A stretch of DNA of 64,000 nucleotides from Actinomycetales bacterium (GCA_012719445.1 JAAYAH010000190.1:1-64000), one strand, 5' to 3'. Shown: positions 34,299-43,422, numbered from the stretch's first letter. A program made the numbers and translations. The notes: generated by a model not told the origin, from the sequence alone.

Positions 34299-36638
34299 AT
34301 GAGCGGGACGCTGGACGTCGAGACCCTGGTCGGCCGGTTGACGCTGGAGGAGAAGGCCTCCCTGTGCCTCGGCGGGGACTTCTGGCACACGGCGGCGGTC
34401 GAACGCCTCGGCATTCCCCGGATCATGATGACCGACGGGCCGCACGGTCTGCGCAGGGAGCCGGACGACGCCGACGACCTCGCCCTGCACCGCAGCCTGC
34501 CGGCCACCTGCTTCCCGACCGCCTCCGCGCTGGCCTCGTCCTGGGACCGCGACCTGGTCCGGACGGTGGGCGAGGCGCTCGGCCGGGAGGCACGGTCCCA
34601 GGGCGTGGCGATCCTGCTCGGCCCGGGGGTCAACATCAAGCGGTCGCCGCTCTGCGGACGCAACTTCGAGTACTTCTCCGAGGACCCGATGCTCTCCGGC
34701 GAGCTGGGCGGTGCCCTGGTGCTCGGCATCCAGGGGCAGGGGGTCGGCGCGTCGGTCAAGCACTACGCGGTGAACAACCAGGAGACCGACCGGATACGGG
34801 TGAGCGCCGAGGTCGACGAGCGCGCCCTGCGGGAGATCTACCTCGCCTCCTTCGAGCGCGTGGTGACGCAGGCGCGGCCGTGGACCGTGATGTGCGCGTA
34901 CAACCGCGTGAACGGGACCTACGCCTCGCAGAACCACTGGCTGCTCACCGAGGTGCTCCGGAACGAGTGGGGGTTCGACGGTCTCGTGGTGTCCGACTGG
35001 GGCGCCGTCGTCGACCGGGTGGCCGCCCTCGCCGCCGGACTCGACCTGGAGATGCCGCCGAACCGCGGCGTCAGCGACGCGCTCGTCACCGCCGCGATCC
35101 GGTCCGGTGAGCTCGACGAGTCGGTCCTGGACACCGCGGTCGCCCGGCTGCTCACCGTCGTCGACCGGGCGGTGAGCGCTGCGGGGGCCGACGGCGACGC
35201 GACGGCCGATCCCGAGACCCACCACGCGCTCGCCCGGTCCGTCGCCCGGGACTGCGCCGTCCTGCTGAAGAACGACGGCGGGGTGCTGCCGCTGCGGCCG
35301 GTCCCCGGGGAGACCGTCGCGGTCATCGGCGAGTTCGCCAGGACGCCGCGGTTCCAGGGCGCGGGGAGCTCCCAGGTCAACCCCACCCGCCTCGACATCG
35401 CCCTCGACGAGCTCCGCGCCCTGGTCCCCGAGGGGGTCACCGTCACCTTCGCCGCCGGGTTCGGGCTGGACGACGACCGCAGGCCCCCCGCTCCGTCGCC
35501 CGATGGCCCGGCCGTGCCCGACGAGGCCGCGGGGCAGGCGCTGCTCGCCGAGGCGGTGGAGGTCGCCTCGCGCGCCGACCACGTGGTGGTGTTCCTCGGA
35601 CTGCCGCCGAGTGCCGAGTCCGAGGGGTTCGACCGCAGGCACCTCGACCTGCCCCCGGAGCAGCTCGCCCTGCTGCGGGCGGTGGCCGAGGCACACCCCC
35701 GGCCGGTGGTGGTGCTGGCCAACGGCTCGGTGGTCCGGGTCTCCGGGTGGGAGCGGCTCGCCGGTGCGCTGCTGGAGACCTGGTTGTCGGGGCAGGCCGC
35801 GGGCGGGGCCGTCGCGGACCTGCTGCTCGGCGTCGCCTCCCCGTCGGGCCGGCTGGCGGAGACGATCCCGCTCCACCTGGAGGACACCCCCGGCTTCCTC
35901 ACCTTCCCCGGCGAGGCGGGTCAGGTGCGCTACGGCGAGGGACTGTACGTCGGGTACCGCGGGTACGACGCCTGCCGCCGGGAGGTCAGCTACCCGTTCG
36001 GGCACGGGCTGACCTACACCACGTTCGGCTACGACGACCTCGCCGTCGAGGTCACCGGGAGCCACGCCACCGGTGATCTCGCGGTCCGGCTGGAGTGCAC
36101 GGTGACGAACACCGGTGACCGCGCGGGCAGGGAGGTCGTCCAGGCCTACGTCGGTGACGTGGCGGCGTCGGTCGGTCGGCCGGTCAGGGAGCTCAAGGCC
36201 TTCACCAAGGTGGCTCTGGACCCCGGGGTGTCGGCCCGGGTCACCTTCCGGCTCGGGAGCCGGGACTTCAGCCACTGGTCGGTGACCGCCCAGGACTGGG
36301 TGCTCGAGGCCGGCGAGTTCACCCTGGCGGTCGGGGCGTCGTCCCGCGACCTGCGCCTCTCGACCGTGGTCGATCTCCCCGCCCCGGCCCACCGTGCCCC
36401 CCTGGAGGCGGAGTCGACCCTCGAGGAGTGGCTCGCCGACCCCGACGGGGCCGCCGCGCTCCGCGAGGTGTTCCGGGACGACCGGGGGGCACCCGCCGGC
36501 CTGCTCGCGGACGAGGAGCTGGTCGCTCTCATCGGCAGCTTCCCGATGGACCGGATCGCCTCCCTCTTCGGGACGGACCTGGACCGGACCGCCCTCGACG
36601 CCCTGGTCCGGCGGGTCCGGGCGGCCAGGGCAGGCTGA
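34299..36638 (+). CDS. GH3 beta-glucosidase (cytoplasmic)
   Basis: A 779-aa glycoside hydrolase of family 3, removing terminal beta-linked sugars. The (alpha/beta)8 domain contains KHYAVNNQE (154-162) and the nucleophile Asp233 in GLVVSDWGAV. The second alpha/beta domain and a C-terminal Fn3-like domain (LECTVTNTGDRAGREVVQAYV) follow. An extra roughly 80-residue C-terminal helical extension is present. There is no signal peptide, so it likely works on imported oligosaccharides. The ATG at 34299 has GGAGGAGA three to four bases upstream. It is followed by the mazEF module. Link to the polysaccharide is uncertain. Confidence 0.92.
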   Translation: MSGTLDVETLVGRLTLEEKASLCLGGDFWHTAAVERLGIPRIMMTDGPHGLRREPDDADDLALHRSLPATCFPTASALASSWDRDLVRTVGEALGREARSQGVAILLGPGVNIKRSPLCGRNFEYFSEDPMLSGELGGALVLGIQGQGVGASVKHYAVNNQETDRIRVSAEVDERALREIYLASFERVVTQARPWTVMCAYNRVNGTYASQNHWLLTEVLRNEWGFDGLVVSDWGAVVDRVAALAAGLDLEMPPNRGVSDALVTAAIRSGELDESVLDTAVARLLTVVDRAVSAAGADGDATADPETHHALARSVARDCAVLLKNDGGVLPLRPVPGETVAVIGEFARTPRFQGAGSSQVNPTRLDIALDELRALVPEGVTVTFAAGFGLDDDRRPPAPSPDGPAVPDEAAGQALLAEAVEVASRADHVVVFLGLPPSAESEGFDRRHLDLPPEQLALLRAVAEAHPRPVVVLANGSVVRVSGWERLAGALLETWLSGQAAGGAVADLLLGVASPSGRLAETIPLHLEDTPGFLTFPGEAGQVRYGEGLYVGYRGYDACRREVSYPFGHGLTYTTFGYDDLAVEVTGSHATGDLAVRLECTVTNTGDRAGREVVQAYVGDVAASVGRPVRELKAFTKVALDPGVSARVTFRLGSRDFSHWSVTAQDWVLEAGEFTLAVGASSRDLRLSTVVDLPAPAHRAPLEAESTLEEWLADPDGAAALREVFRDDRGAPAGLLADEELVALIGSFPMDRIASLFGTDLDRTALDALVRRVRAARAG

Positions 36639-36684
36639 GCAGCCGGGGCGCGGTGCCCGGAAAATCCCTGGACGCCCCCCTCGG

Positions 36685-36715
36685 CATGGTGGTAATACCC
36701 GGTTATACTCATGGG
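36685..36715 (+). promoter_or_regulatory. Leaderless promoter with palindromic operator for mazEF
   Basis: A near-consensus -10 hexamer TATACT (36704-36709) lies 6 bp before the mazE GTG at 36716, so transcription may start on or next to the first base (leaderless mRNA). The -10 sits in an imperfect dyad, GTAATACCCGGTTATAC (6 of 8 pairs), within CATG…CATG flanks. This would suit autorepression by a ribbon-helix-helix MazE. No clear ribosome site is visible. Confidence 0.55.
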
Positions 36716-36958
36716 GTGAAGACCGCGATCTCCGTTCCGGACGACACCTTCGACCAGGCCACCCGGCGGGCGAGGGAACTCGGCATGAGTCGCTCGGAGT
36801 TCTTCTCCCGCGCCGCCCAGCGCTACCTGCAGGAACTCGACACCCGATCCCTCACGGAACAGATCGACAGGGCTGTCCTGGCGGCCGGTCCCGACGACTC
36901 GGGAGCCGCGGCCGTCGGCGCCGGCCTCGCGGTACTGGCCGGTGAGGACGACTGGTGA
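36716..36958 (+). CDS. mazE: MazE-type ribbon-helix-helix antitoxin
   Basis: An 80-aa antitoxin. The N-terminal RHH strand VKTAISVPDDTFDQATRRAR is followed by ELGMSRSEFFSRAAQRYL, closely resembling mycobacterial MazE6 as I recall it. The C-terminus (LAVLAGEDDW) would wrap the toxin. The start is the GTG at 36716, because the neighbouring ATG at 36711 meets a stop after one codon. The stop overlaps the toxin start by 4 bp (GTGA), so the two are coupled. Confidence 0.88.
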   Translation: MKTAISVPDDTFDQATRRARELGMSRSEFFSRAAQRYLQELDTRSLTEQIDRAVLAAGPDDSGAAAVGAGLAVLAGEDDW

Positions 36959-37296
36959 TCGAACGAGGCGCGATCTACTGGGTCGACCTCGGTGAGCCCC
37001 GCGGCAGCAGACCGGCGAAACGACGCCCGGTCCTGGTGGTCCAGACCGCCGCGTTCAACGCGAGCAGGCTCAACACCACCATCGCCCTTGTGATCACATC
37101 CAACACCGCCCTCGCCGCCATGCCGGGGAACGTCTTCGTCCCCGCCACCGCCTCGGGCCTCCCCCGCGACTCCGTCGTCAACGTCACCGCACCGGTGACC
37201 CTGAACAAGACGGACCTCACCGGCCCGGCCGGACGACTGCCCACCTCGCTCATGGAGAACGTCGAGCGGGGACTGCAGCGGGTCCTCGGCCTGTAG
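36955..37296 (+). CDS. mazF: MazF-type endoribonuclease toxin
   Basis: A 113-aa toxin that cleaves RNA at short sequences. MazF landmarks: IERGAIYWVDLGEPRGSRP, the RRPVLVVQ strand with its conserved Arg, the LVITSNTALAAMPGNVF loop, and LPRDSVVNVTAPVTLNKTD with the catalytic Thr region. Similarity to mycobacterial MazF6 is strong by memory. The GTG start at 36955 overlaps the mazE stop. No deletion or frameshift is seen, so the pair is probably functional. It sits between the GH3 and galE genes and could stabilise this region. Confidence 0.92.
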   Translation: MIERGAIYWVDLGEPRGSRPAKRRPVLVVQTAAFNASRLNTTIALVITSNTALAAMPGNVFVPATASGLPRDSVVNVTAPVTLNKTDLTGPAGRLPTSLMENVERGLQRVLGL

Positions 37297-37502
37297 CCGA
37301 CCTCGATCACCGATCCGGCTGCCCCCGCGGTGACCGGCGTCGCTGCGCCGGGCGTGACCAGGGCGTCCCCCGTCGCCCAACTCCCGATCACACCCGCCGT
37401 CGACGGGTGACGCCCCCACCTGATGAGGGGTACCGACCCTGCTCGACTACTGTGGGCTCACCGGTAGGACATCTGGGGTGACCGGGACGGAGGAGAACGA
37501 TT

Positions 37503-38498
37503 ATGAAGGTACTCATCACCGGTGGAGCAGGATTCATCGGCAGCACGGTGGCGTCGGCCTGCCGGGACGCCGGTCTCCCCGTCGTCATCCTCGACGACCT
37601 CAGCACCGGCCGCGTCGAGTTCACCAGCGGGCACGACTTCTACACCGGCGACATCGCGGACGGCGCCCTCATCGACCGGATCTTCTCCGACCACCCGGAC
37701 ATCGGGGTGGTCATCCACTGCGCCGCCCGGATCATCGTGCCGGAGTCGGTCTCCGACCCCCTGTCCTACTACCGCAACAACGTGAGCAAGACCGTCGAAC
37801 TGCTCGACCACCTCATCCGCAACCACTGCGAGCGGTTCATCTTCAGCTCCTCCGCGTCCGTGTACGCCTCCACCGACGACTTCCGGGTCGACGAGGCGAC
37901 CCCGATGGCGCCGCAGAGCCCGTACGCCCGGACGAAGATGATGGTCGAGCTGATCCTGGCCGACACCGCCCGCGCGCACCCCCTGCGGGTGCTGTCCCTG
38001 CGCTACTTCAACCCCATCGGCGCCGACCAGGATCTGCGCACCGGCCTGCAGATCAAGGAACCGACCCATGCCCTCGGCCGGATGCTCGACTGCTGGCGGG
38101 ACGGCGAGGTGTTCTCGGTCACCGGGACCGACTGGCCGACCCGGGACGGATCGGGGCTCCGGGACTACATCCACGTCTGGGACCTGGCGCTGGCCCACCT
38201 GCGCGGCGTCCAGCTCTTCGACCAGGCGGTCCCGGCCGACGACCCCTACCAGGTGCTCAACCTCGGCACCGGGACCGGGACGACCGTGCGCGAACTGGTG
38301 GCCGCCTTCGGGCAGGCCGCGGGACCGGGGCTGCGGGTGCAGGAGGCGCCACGGCGGGACGGCGACGTCGCTGGCTGCTACGCCGACCCCGGCGCCGCGA
38401 ACGAGCGCCTCGGCTGGCAGGCGGAGCTGAGCATCGAGGACGGGATCCGGGACGCCGTCGCCTGGCTCGACCGGCGCAAGGACGTCCTGGGGTACTGA
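37503..38498 (+). CDS. galE: UDP-glucose 4-epimerase
   Basis: Interconverts UDP-glucose and UDP-galactose (331 aa; NAD-bound extended SDR). The loop is ITGGAGFIGSTVA. SSSASVYAS gives the active-site Ser, and SPYARTKMMVE the Tyr/Lys. RYFNPIGAD and RDYIHVWDLALAH are diagnostic for GalE. The ATG at 37503 has GGAGGAG about seven bases before. It is convergent with cysN across 38 bp. It supplies UDP-galactose for the surface polymer, a reasonable inference from location. Confidence 0.92.
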   Translation: MKVLITGGAGFIGSTVASACRDAGLPVVILDDLSTGRVEFTSGHDFYTGDIADGALIDRIFSDHPDIGVVIHCAARIIVPESVSDPLSYYRNNVSKTVELLDHLIRNHCERFIFSSSASVYASTDDFRVDEATPMAPQSPYARTKMMVELILADTARAHPLRVLSLRYFNPIGADQDLRTGLQIKEPTHALGRMLDCWRDGEVFSVTGTDWPTRDGSGLRDYIHVWDLALAHLRGVQLFDQAVPADDPYQVLNLGTGTGTTVRELVAAFGQAAGPGLRVQEAPRRDGDVAGCYADPGAANERLGWQAELSIEDGIRDAVAWLDRRKDVLGY

Positions 38499-38536
38499 CC
38501 GGCGCTGTCGGGGCGGGGGCCGGGCCCTGGCCGACC

Positions 38537-39796
38537 TCAGTTGTTGATCATGCCGGCGGCGGCCGTGGTGTTGGTGGTCTCGTCGATGAGGATGAAGGCG
38601 CCGGTGGTGCGGTTGCGGGAGTAGGGGTCGGTGAACAGGGGCTGGGTGGTGCGCAGGGTGAGCCGGCCGATGTCGTTGAGGGCGAGCCGATCTGCGGTCT
38701 CGTCGCGGTGCAGGGTGGTGACGTCGAGGCGGTAGCGCAGGTCCTTGACCATGCAGCGGACCTGCCGGGTGGTGTGCTTGAGGGTGAGCTTCTGCCCGGG
38801 GCGCAGCGGGGTCTCGGTCATCCAGCAGACCATCGCGTCGAGATCCTGGGTGGTGCGGGGGGTGTTGTTCGGACGGCAGATCATGTCGCCGCGGGAGATG
38901 TCGAGGTCGTCGGCGAGCCGGAGGGTGACGGCCATGGGCGGGAAGGCCTCGGTCACGGGTCCGTCGAAGCCGTCGACGGCGGTGATCCGGCTGGTGAATC
39001 CCGAGGGCAGGACCATGACCTCGTCGCCGGGTCTGAGGACCCCTGAGGCCACGGTGCCGGCGTAGCCGCGGTAGTCGGGGTGGGCCGCGGACTGGGGGCG
39101 GATGACGTACTGGACCGGGAAGCGGACGTCGATGAGGTTGCGGTCGCTGGCCACGTGGACGTGTTCGAGGTGGTGCAGCAGCGAGGGTCCCTGGTACCAG
39201 GGCATCGCCTCGGAGCGGGTGACGATGTTGTCGCCGTGCAGCGCCGAGATCGGCACGACGGCCAGGTCGTGGACCTTGAGCCGGGTGGCGAAGCGGGTGA
39301 ACTCCTCGGCGATGGCCTCGAAGACCTGCTGGGAGTAGTCGACCAGGTCCATCTTGTTCACCGCGAGCACCAGGTGCGGGACCCGCAGCAGGGTGGCGAT
39401 GAAGGCGTGCCGCCTGCCCTGCTCGGTCAGGCCCCTGCGGGCGTCGACCAGCACGATCGCCAGGTCCGCTGTGGACGCTCCGGTGACCATGTTGCGGGTG
39501 TACTGCACGTGCCCCGGGGTGTCGGCGATGACGAACGTGCGCCGCGGGGTGGCGAAGTACCGGTAGGCCACGTCGATGGTGATGCCCTGTTCCCGCTCCG
39601 CACGCAGCCCGTCGGTGAGCAACGCCAGGTTGACGTAGTCGTCGCCGTGGGCTGCGCTGGCCGCCTCCACCGCGGCCAACTGGTCGGCGAAGACCGCCTT
39701 CGAGTCGTACAGCAGTCGCCCGATCAGCGTGGACTTCCCGTCGTCGACGCTGCCCGCGGTGGCGAAGCGCAGCAGGTCGGTTCCCGGACCGGCCAT
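38537..39796 (-). CDS. cysN: Sulfate adenylyltransferase subunit 1 (GTPase)
   Basis: The GTPase subunit (419 aa) that drives ATP sulfurylase (CysDN), making APS from sulfate. EF-Tu-like motifs: P-loop GSVDDGKST (15-23), DTPGH (92-96), NKMD (147-150). Two beta-barrel domains follow. The protein ends at the barrel region, with no C-terminal APS kinase (CysC) as in NodQ/CysNC fusions. It starts 2 bp after the cysD stop. Order cysQ-cysD-cysN with ATGA overlaps indicates one operon. Confidence 0.93.
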   Translation of the reverse strand: MAGPGTDLLRFATAGSVDDGKSTLIGRLLYDSKAVFADQLAAVEAASAAHGDDYVNLALLTDGLRAEREQGITIDVAYRYFATPRRTFVIADTPGHVQYTRNMVTGASTADLAIVLVDARRGLTEQGRRHAFIATLLRVPHLVLAVNKMDLVDYSQQVFEAIAEEFTRFATRLKVHDLAVVPISALHGDNIVTRSEAMPWYQGPSLLHHLEHVHVASDRNLIDVRFPVQYVIRPQSAAHPDYRGYAGTVASGVLRPGDEVMVLPSGFTSRITAVDGFDGPVTEAFPPMAVTLRLADDLDISRGDMICRPNNTPRTTQDLDAMVCWMTETPLRPGQKLTLKHTTRQVRCMVKDLRYRLDVTTLHRDETADRLALNDIGRLTLRTTQPLFTDPYSRNRTTGAFILIDETTNTTAAAGMINN

Positions 39797-39798
39797 CC

Positions 39799-40740
39799 TC
39801 AGAAGTACCCCTCTCGCTTCCGGTCCTCCATCGCGGCCTCGCTGAACCGGTCGTCGCCCCGGGTCGCGCCGCGTTCGGTGACCCGGGTGGCGGCGATCTC
39901 GGCGATGATCGCCTCGATGGTGTCGGCGTCGCTGGGCACGGCGGCGGTCAGCGAGGCATCGCCCACGGTGCGGTAGCGCACCCGCGCGGTGAACGTCTCC
40001 TCCCCCGCCCGCGGCCGGCAGCACTCGTTGACCGCGTACACCATGCCGTCGCGGCAGAAGACCTCGCGTTCGTGCGCGTAGTAGATCGACGGCAAGGCGA
40101 TCCGCTCGGCCCGGACGTACTGCCACACGTCCAGCTCGGTCCAGTTCGACAACGGGAACACCCGGATGCTCTCCCCCAGGTGGATCCGCCCGTTGTACAG
40201 ACTCCACAGCTCCGGCCGCTGCCGCTTGGGATCCCACTGCCCGAACTCGTCCCGGAAGGAGAACACCCGCTCCTTGGCCCGGGCCCGGTCCTCGTCCCGG
40301 CGCGCCCCACCGAACGCCGCGGTGAACCGGTGCTTGTCCAGCGCCTCCAGCAACACCGGGGTCTGGATCCGGTTCCGGGTCCCGTCCCGCCCCTCGGCCA
40401 CCAGCCCGCGCTCGATCGCCTCCGGCACGCTCGCCACCACGAGCTGCACCCCCAACTCGGCGACCTTCGCGTCGCGGAACGCCAGCACCTCGGGGAAGTT
40501 GTGCCCGGTGTCCACGTGCAGCACCGGGAACGGGATCCGCCCCGGCCAGAACGCCTTCTCCGCCAGCCGGAGCATGACGACGGAGTCCTTGCCCCCGGAG
40601 AACAGCAACACCGGCCGCTCGAACTCCGCGACCACCTCCCGGAAGATGTGCACCGACTCCGCCTCCAGCACCCCCAACTGGCTCAACCGGTACTCCGACG
40701 GCTCGTGCTCTCGGGTGGGGGTCGGGAGCGGTGGGGTCAT
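39799..40740 (-). CDS. cysD: Sulfate adenylyltransferase subunit 2
   Basis: The catalytic PP-loop ATPase subunit of ATP sulfurylase (313 aa). The PP motif LLFSGGKDSVVML is at 45-57. HVDTGHNFPE, GGARRDEDRARAKERVFSFRD and the C-terminal REGYF ending are typical CysD. The ATG at 40740 overlaps the cysQ stop (ATGA, 40737-40740). No cysH, sulfite reductase or sulfate transporter lies nearby, so APS made here may serve sulfation rather than cysteine synthesis. Confidence 0.94.
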   Translation of the reverse strand: MTPPLPTPTREHEPSEYRLSQLGVLEAESVHIFREVVAEFERPVLLFSGGKDSVVMLRLAEKAFWPGRIPFPVLHVDTGHNFPEVLAFRDAKVAELGVQLVVASVPEAIERGLVAEGRDGTRNRIQTPVLLEALDKHRFTAAFGGARRDEDRARAKERVFSFRDEFGQWDPKRQRPELWSLYNGRIHLGESIRVFPLSNWTELDVWQYVRAERIALPSIYYAHEREVFCRDGMVYAVNECCRPRAGEETFTARVRYRTVGDASLTAAVPSDADTIEAIIAEIAATRVTERGATRGDDRFSEAAMEDRKREGYF

Positions 40741-41501
40741 CGAGCGGTCACCTCGGTGGTGTGTCGGTTGATCCAGGTCAGGAGGGGGGAGGCCAGTTCC
40801 GGTCGACAGACCAGGAGATCGGGGAGCAGCAGGTCGGGCTGGTTGTACCGCAGGGGCGAGCCGTCGATCCGGCTGGTGTGCAGCCCAGCGGCCCTCGCGA
40901 CGGCGACCGGTGCGGCGGAGTCCCACTCGTGCTGCCCGCCGGTGTGGACGTAGGCGTCGGTCTCACCGAGCCAGACGCTCGCGCACTTGACCCCGGCCGA
41001 GCCGATGGGCACCAGCCGCCCGCCCAGCTCGGCGGCCATGGCCTCGGCGAAGGCCGGCGGCCGGGACCGGCTGACCGCGAACCGGATCGGTCCGGGGCGA
41101 CGCTCCGGCGGCAGCGCCGGGAGGTCCGTCGCGTAGCAGGTGTCCAGGGCCGGGACGGCGACGGCGCCCGCGACCAGGTCGCCCCCGGCCCACAGGGCGA
41201 CGTGCACGGCCCAGTCCTGACGGGGCGGCTCCGCGAACTCCCGCGTGCCGTCGAGGGGATCGACGATCCACACCCGGTCCGCGGTGAGCCGCGCGGTGGG
41301 GTCGGCCGCCTCCTCGCTGAGGACGACGTCGCCCGGCCTCTCCTGGGCGAGCCTCCGGACGAGCAGCCGGTGCGCCGCCCGGTCCCCGGCGTCGCCGAGC
41401 GCCGTGCCGTCGAGCGGGAGGTTCCGCACCCCGCGGAGAACCCGGCCTGCCTCCTCGGCGAGCGTCCGCGCGAGCTGGGCGTCCTCGATCCGCGCGATCA
41501 T
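40737..41501 (-). CDS. cysQ: 3'(2'),5'-bisphosphate nucleotidase (CysQ-like)
   Basis: A Mg-dependent, Li-sensitive phosphatase of the inositol monophosphatase family (254 aa) that turns PAP into AMP. Metal ligands: EE (63-64), DPLDGT (81-86) and a C-terminal EWDSAAP. The start is the ATG at 41501, with AAGGGA upstream. First gene of the cysQDN operon. PAP is the by-product of PAPS-dependent sulfotransferases and reductases, so its presence with cysDN fits PAPS turnover. The upstream 249-bp gap (41502-41750) holds an AT-richer stretch near 41585 that may be the promoter; nothing else is seen. Confidence 0.87.
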   Translation of the reverse strand: MIARIEDAQLARTLAEEAGRVLRGVRNLPLDGTALGDAGDRAAHRLLVRRLAQERPGDVVLSEEAADPTARLTADRVWIVDPLDGTREFAEPPRQDWAVHVALWAGGDLVAGAVAVPALDTCYATDLPALPPERRPGPIRFAVSRSRPPAFAEAMAAELGGRLVPIGSAGVKCASVWLGETDAYVHTGGQHEWDSAAPVAVARAAGLHTSRIDGSPLRYNQPDLLLPDLLVCRPELASPLLTWINRHTTEVTAR

Positions 41502-41750
41502 CGGTTCCCTTCTCCCTGGCCGGCGTTCCCGCGGCACCGTCACGACCTGTACCGGCGTCACCACCATGAACCGACGTCAAGGCAAGCTTAGTAAACCCTT
41601 CGTGCCTCGGGTCACAGCGGTGCACGACGCTACCGGAGATCGCGCCGGCGGGCTCGTCGAAACGGCCCCAGCTCGCCGGAGGAGGCCACGGGTTCGCCGG
41701 ACGACCCCGGGAGCATGCCGGAGGAGGCCGCGCTGGCCCGGGCGAACGCG

Positions 41751-43268
41751 TCAGTAGGCGCCGGAGCCGTGCACGACGGCACGCACCGTGCGCCACAGGA
41801 TGGAGAGGTCCAGAGCGAGGGACCAGTTGTCCACGTACCGCAGGTCCAGCCGCAGCGTCTCCTCCCAGGAGAGGTCGCTGCGTCCGCTGACCTGCCACAG
41901 CCCGGTGAGTCCCGGCCGCACCCTGAGCCGGCGGACGGCGTCGTCGGTGTAGACGGCGACCTCCTCCGGCAACGGCGGGCGGGGGCCGACGAGGGACATG
42001 TCGCCCCGGATGATGTTGAAGAGCTGCGGCAGCTCGTCGAGGGAGAACCGGCGCAGGATCGCCCCCACCCGGGTGATCCTTGGGTCGTCCTTCATCTTGA
42101 ACAGGATCTCGTTGCCCTCGCTGAGGTGCCGGATGCTGTCCCGGAGCCGCTCGGCGTCGACGACCATGGAGCGGAACTTCAGCATGGTGAACTCGCGGCC
42201 GTCCACGCCGATCCGGGTCTGGCGGAACAGCGCCGGACCGCGGCTGTCCAGCTTCACCGCGACGGCGATCAGCAGCAGCAGCGGAGAGATGGCCACGACG
42301 AGAGCCAGGCTGAGCACCCGGTCGAGCACGGCTTTGAGGATCATCCGGCCGCCGCGGGCCGACGGACGTTCCAGGTGCAGCAGCGACAGCCCGGCGACGG
42401 GACGGATGGACAGCCGGGGGCCGGCGACCTCGATGATGCCGGGCGACACCACGAGCTCGACGCCGCGCTCCTCCAGCGCCCAGGACAGCCTGCGCAGCGC
42501 CTGCCCGGCCAGGTCGGGGTGGGACACGACGGCGACGACGTGCGCGCCCGTGCGGTCAACGGCGTCGAGGATCCGCTCCGGGTCACCCAATACCGGCACC
42601 CCGTGCACGTGGGAGACCTGGATGCCGACGTTGGGCACACAGGCGCCGACGGCGACCAGCCCGTGGTGCGGCTCCCGGTCCAGGGTCTCGATGACCGAGA
42701 CGGTGGCGTCGGCGCGTCCGACGACGATGACCCGCTGCATCCCCTGCCCCTGTGCCCGCAGCCGGTACAGCCACCAGCGGAGCCGGTTGCGGCCGACCAG
42801 GGTCAGCAGGATGGTCGTCGGCACGGCGAGCAGCACGTAGCCGCGGGAGAGCTCGGCCCGTACCGCGTAGGACGCGACGGCGATGACCGTGAAGAGGAGG
42901 ACCCCGGCGTTGAGGACGCAGCGGTACTCGTCCACCCCGGTCCCGATGAAGCGGTACTCGTAGCCCCGCTGGAGGTAGATCAGGACGATCCAGGTGAACG
43001 GCACCAGGAGCGAGACGATCACGTAGAAGAGCGGGATGGAGCTCTCGAAGCGGAGCCGGGCCGCCAGTACACCCGCCAGGATCGCCGCCGAGGCGTCCGT
43101 GGCCTGGGCGATCAGCCGGTACCGGCCGAGCAGCTGCCACGGGCCGTCGTGAACGGGTCGTCGGATCGTGGGTCGGCGGGGGGTCACCAGGGTCCGCGAG
43201 GGCACGGTGGCCCGCGCCGTGATCTCGCGTCGGGTCAGTCCGGTCGTCGGCGTCGGTGCGATGCTCAC
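41751..43268 (-). CDS. Polyprenyl-phosphate glycosyl-1-phosphate transferase (WcaJ/CpsE type)
   Basis: The initiating transferase (505 aa) that loads the first sugar phosphate onto undecaprenyl phosphate. Four N-terminal TM helices and a nucleotide-binding CoA-like domain (RVIVVGRADATVSVI) precede a further TM helix. The catalytic bacterial sugar transferase domain has LFRQTRIGVDGREFTMLKFR, SLDELPQLFNIIRGDMSLVG and PGLTGLWQVSGRSDLSW. The GTG at 43268 is chosen for AGGAG five bases before; the open frame extends to 43388. It lies at the end of the polysaccharide region and likely primes the repeat unit with glucose- or galactose-1-phosphate. Confidence 0.92.
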   Translation of the reverse strand: MSIAPTPTTGLTRREITARATVPSRTLVTPRRPTIRRPVHDGPWQLLGRYRLIAQATDASAAILAGVLAARLRFESSIPLFYVIVSLLVPFTWIVLIYLQRGYEYRFIGTGVDEYRCVLNAGVLLFTVIAVASYAVRAELSRGYVLLAVPTTILLTLVGRNRLRWWLYRLRAQGQGMQRVIVVGRADATVSVIETLDREPHHGLVAVGACVPNVGIQVSHVHGVPVLGDPERILDAVDRTGAHVVAVVSHPDLAGQALRRLSWALEERGVELVVSPGIIEVAGPRLSIRPVAGLSLLHLERPSARGGRMILKAVLDRVLSLALVVAISPLLLLIAVAVKLDSRGPALFRQTRIGVDGREFTMLKFRSMVVDAERLRDSIRHLSEGNEILFKMKDDPRITRVGAILRRFSLDELPQLFNIIRGDMSLVGPRPPLPEEVAVYTDDAVRRLRVRPGLTGLWQVSGRSDLSWEETLRLDLRYVDNWSLALDLSILWRTVRAVVHGSGAY

Positions 43269-43344
43269 TACGTCTCCTGACCGGTCGGCAACAGCCGGTG
43301 CCTTTTGCACCGCTCGGTGTCGGTTCCGGAGGGATCCCTGAGCG

Positions 43345-43422
43345 AATATACGAGTGAGGGTTACCTGCGCGCCGGGAGAATGACGCAATTGGACTCGAAG
43401 GGACGGCAGGGTACTACCCTGC
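43345..43422 (-). promoter_or_regulatory. Candidate promoter and 17-bp palindrome upstream of the initiating transferase
   Basis: On the minus strand a TATATT hexamer (43345-43350) could be the -10 of the WcaJ-like gene, giving a leader of about 70 nt. About 60 bp further upstream is a perfect 17-bp palindrome, GCAGGGTACTACCCTGC (43406-43422), a typical regulator-binding shape. A matching -35 is not clear. The region 43269-43533 has no gene. Confidence 0.5.

Noticed and set aside
38537-40237. Longer CysN with N-terminal extension
   Set aside because: The extension overlaps cysD in another frame; the ATG at 39796 directly follows the cysD stop and gives the normal GTPase start.
41560-41600. 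TTGACG as a -35 box for cysQ
   Set aside because: No -10 hexamer occurs at proper spacing, so I did not annotate a promoter.
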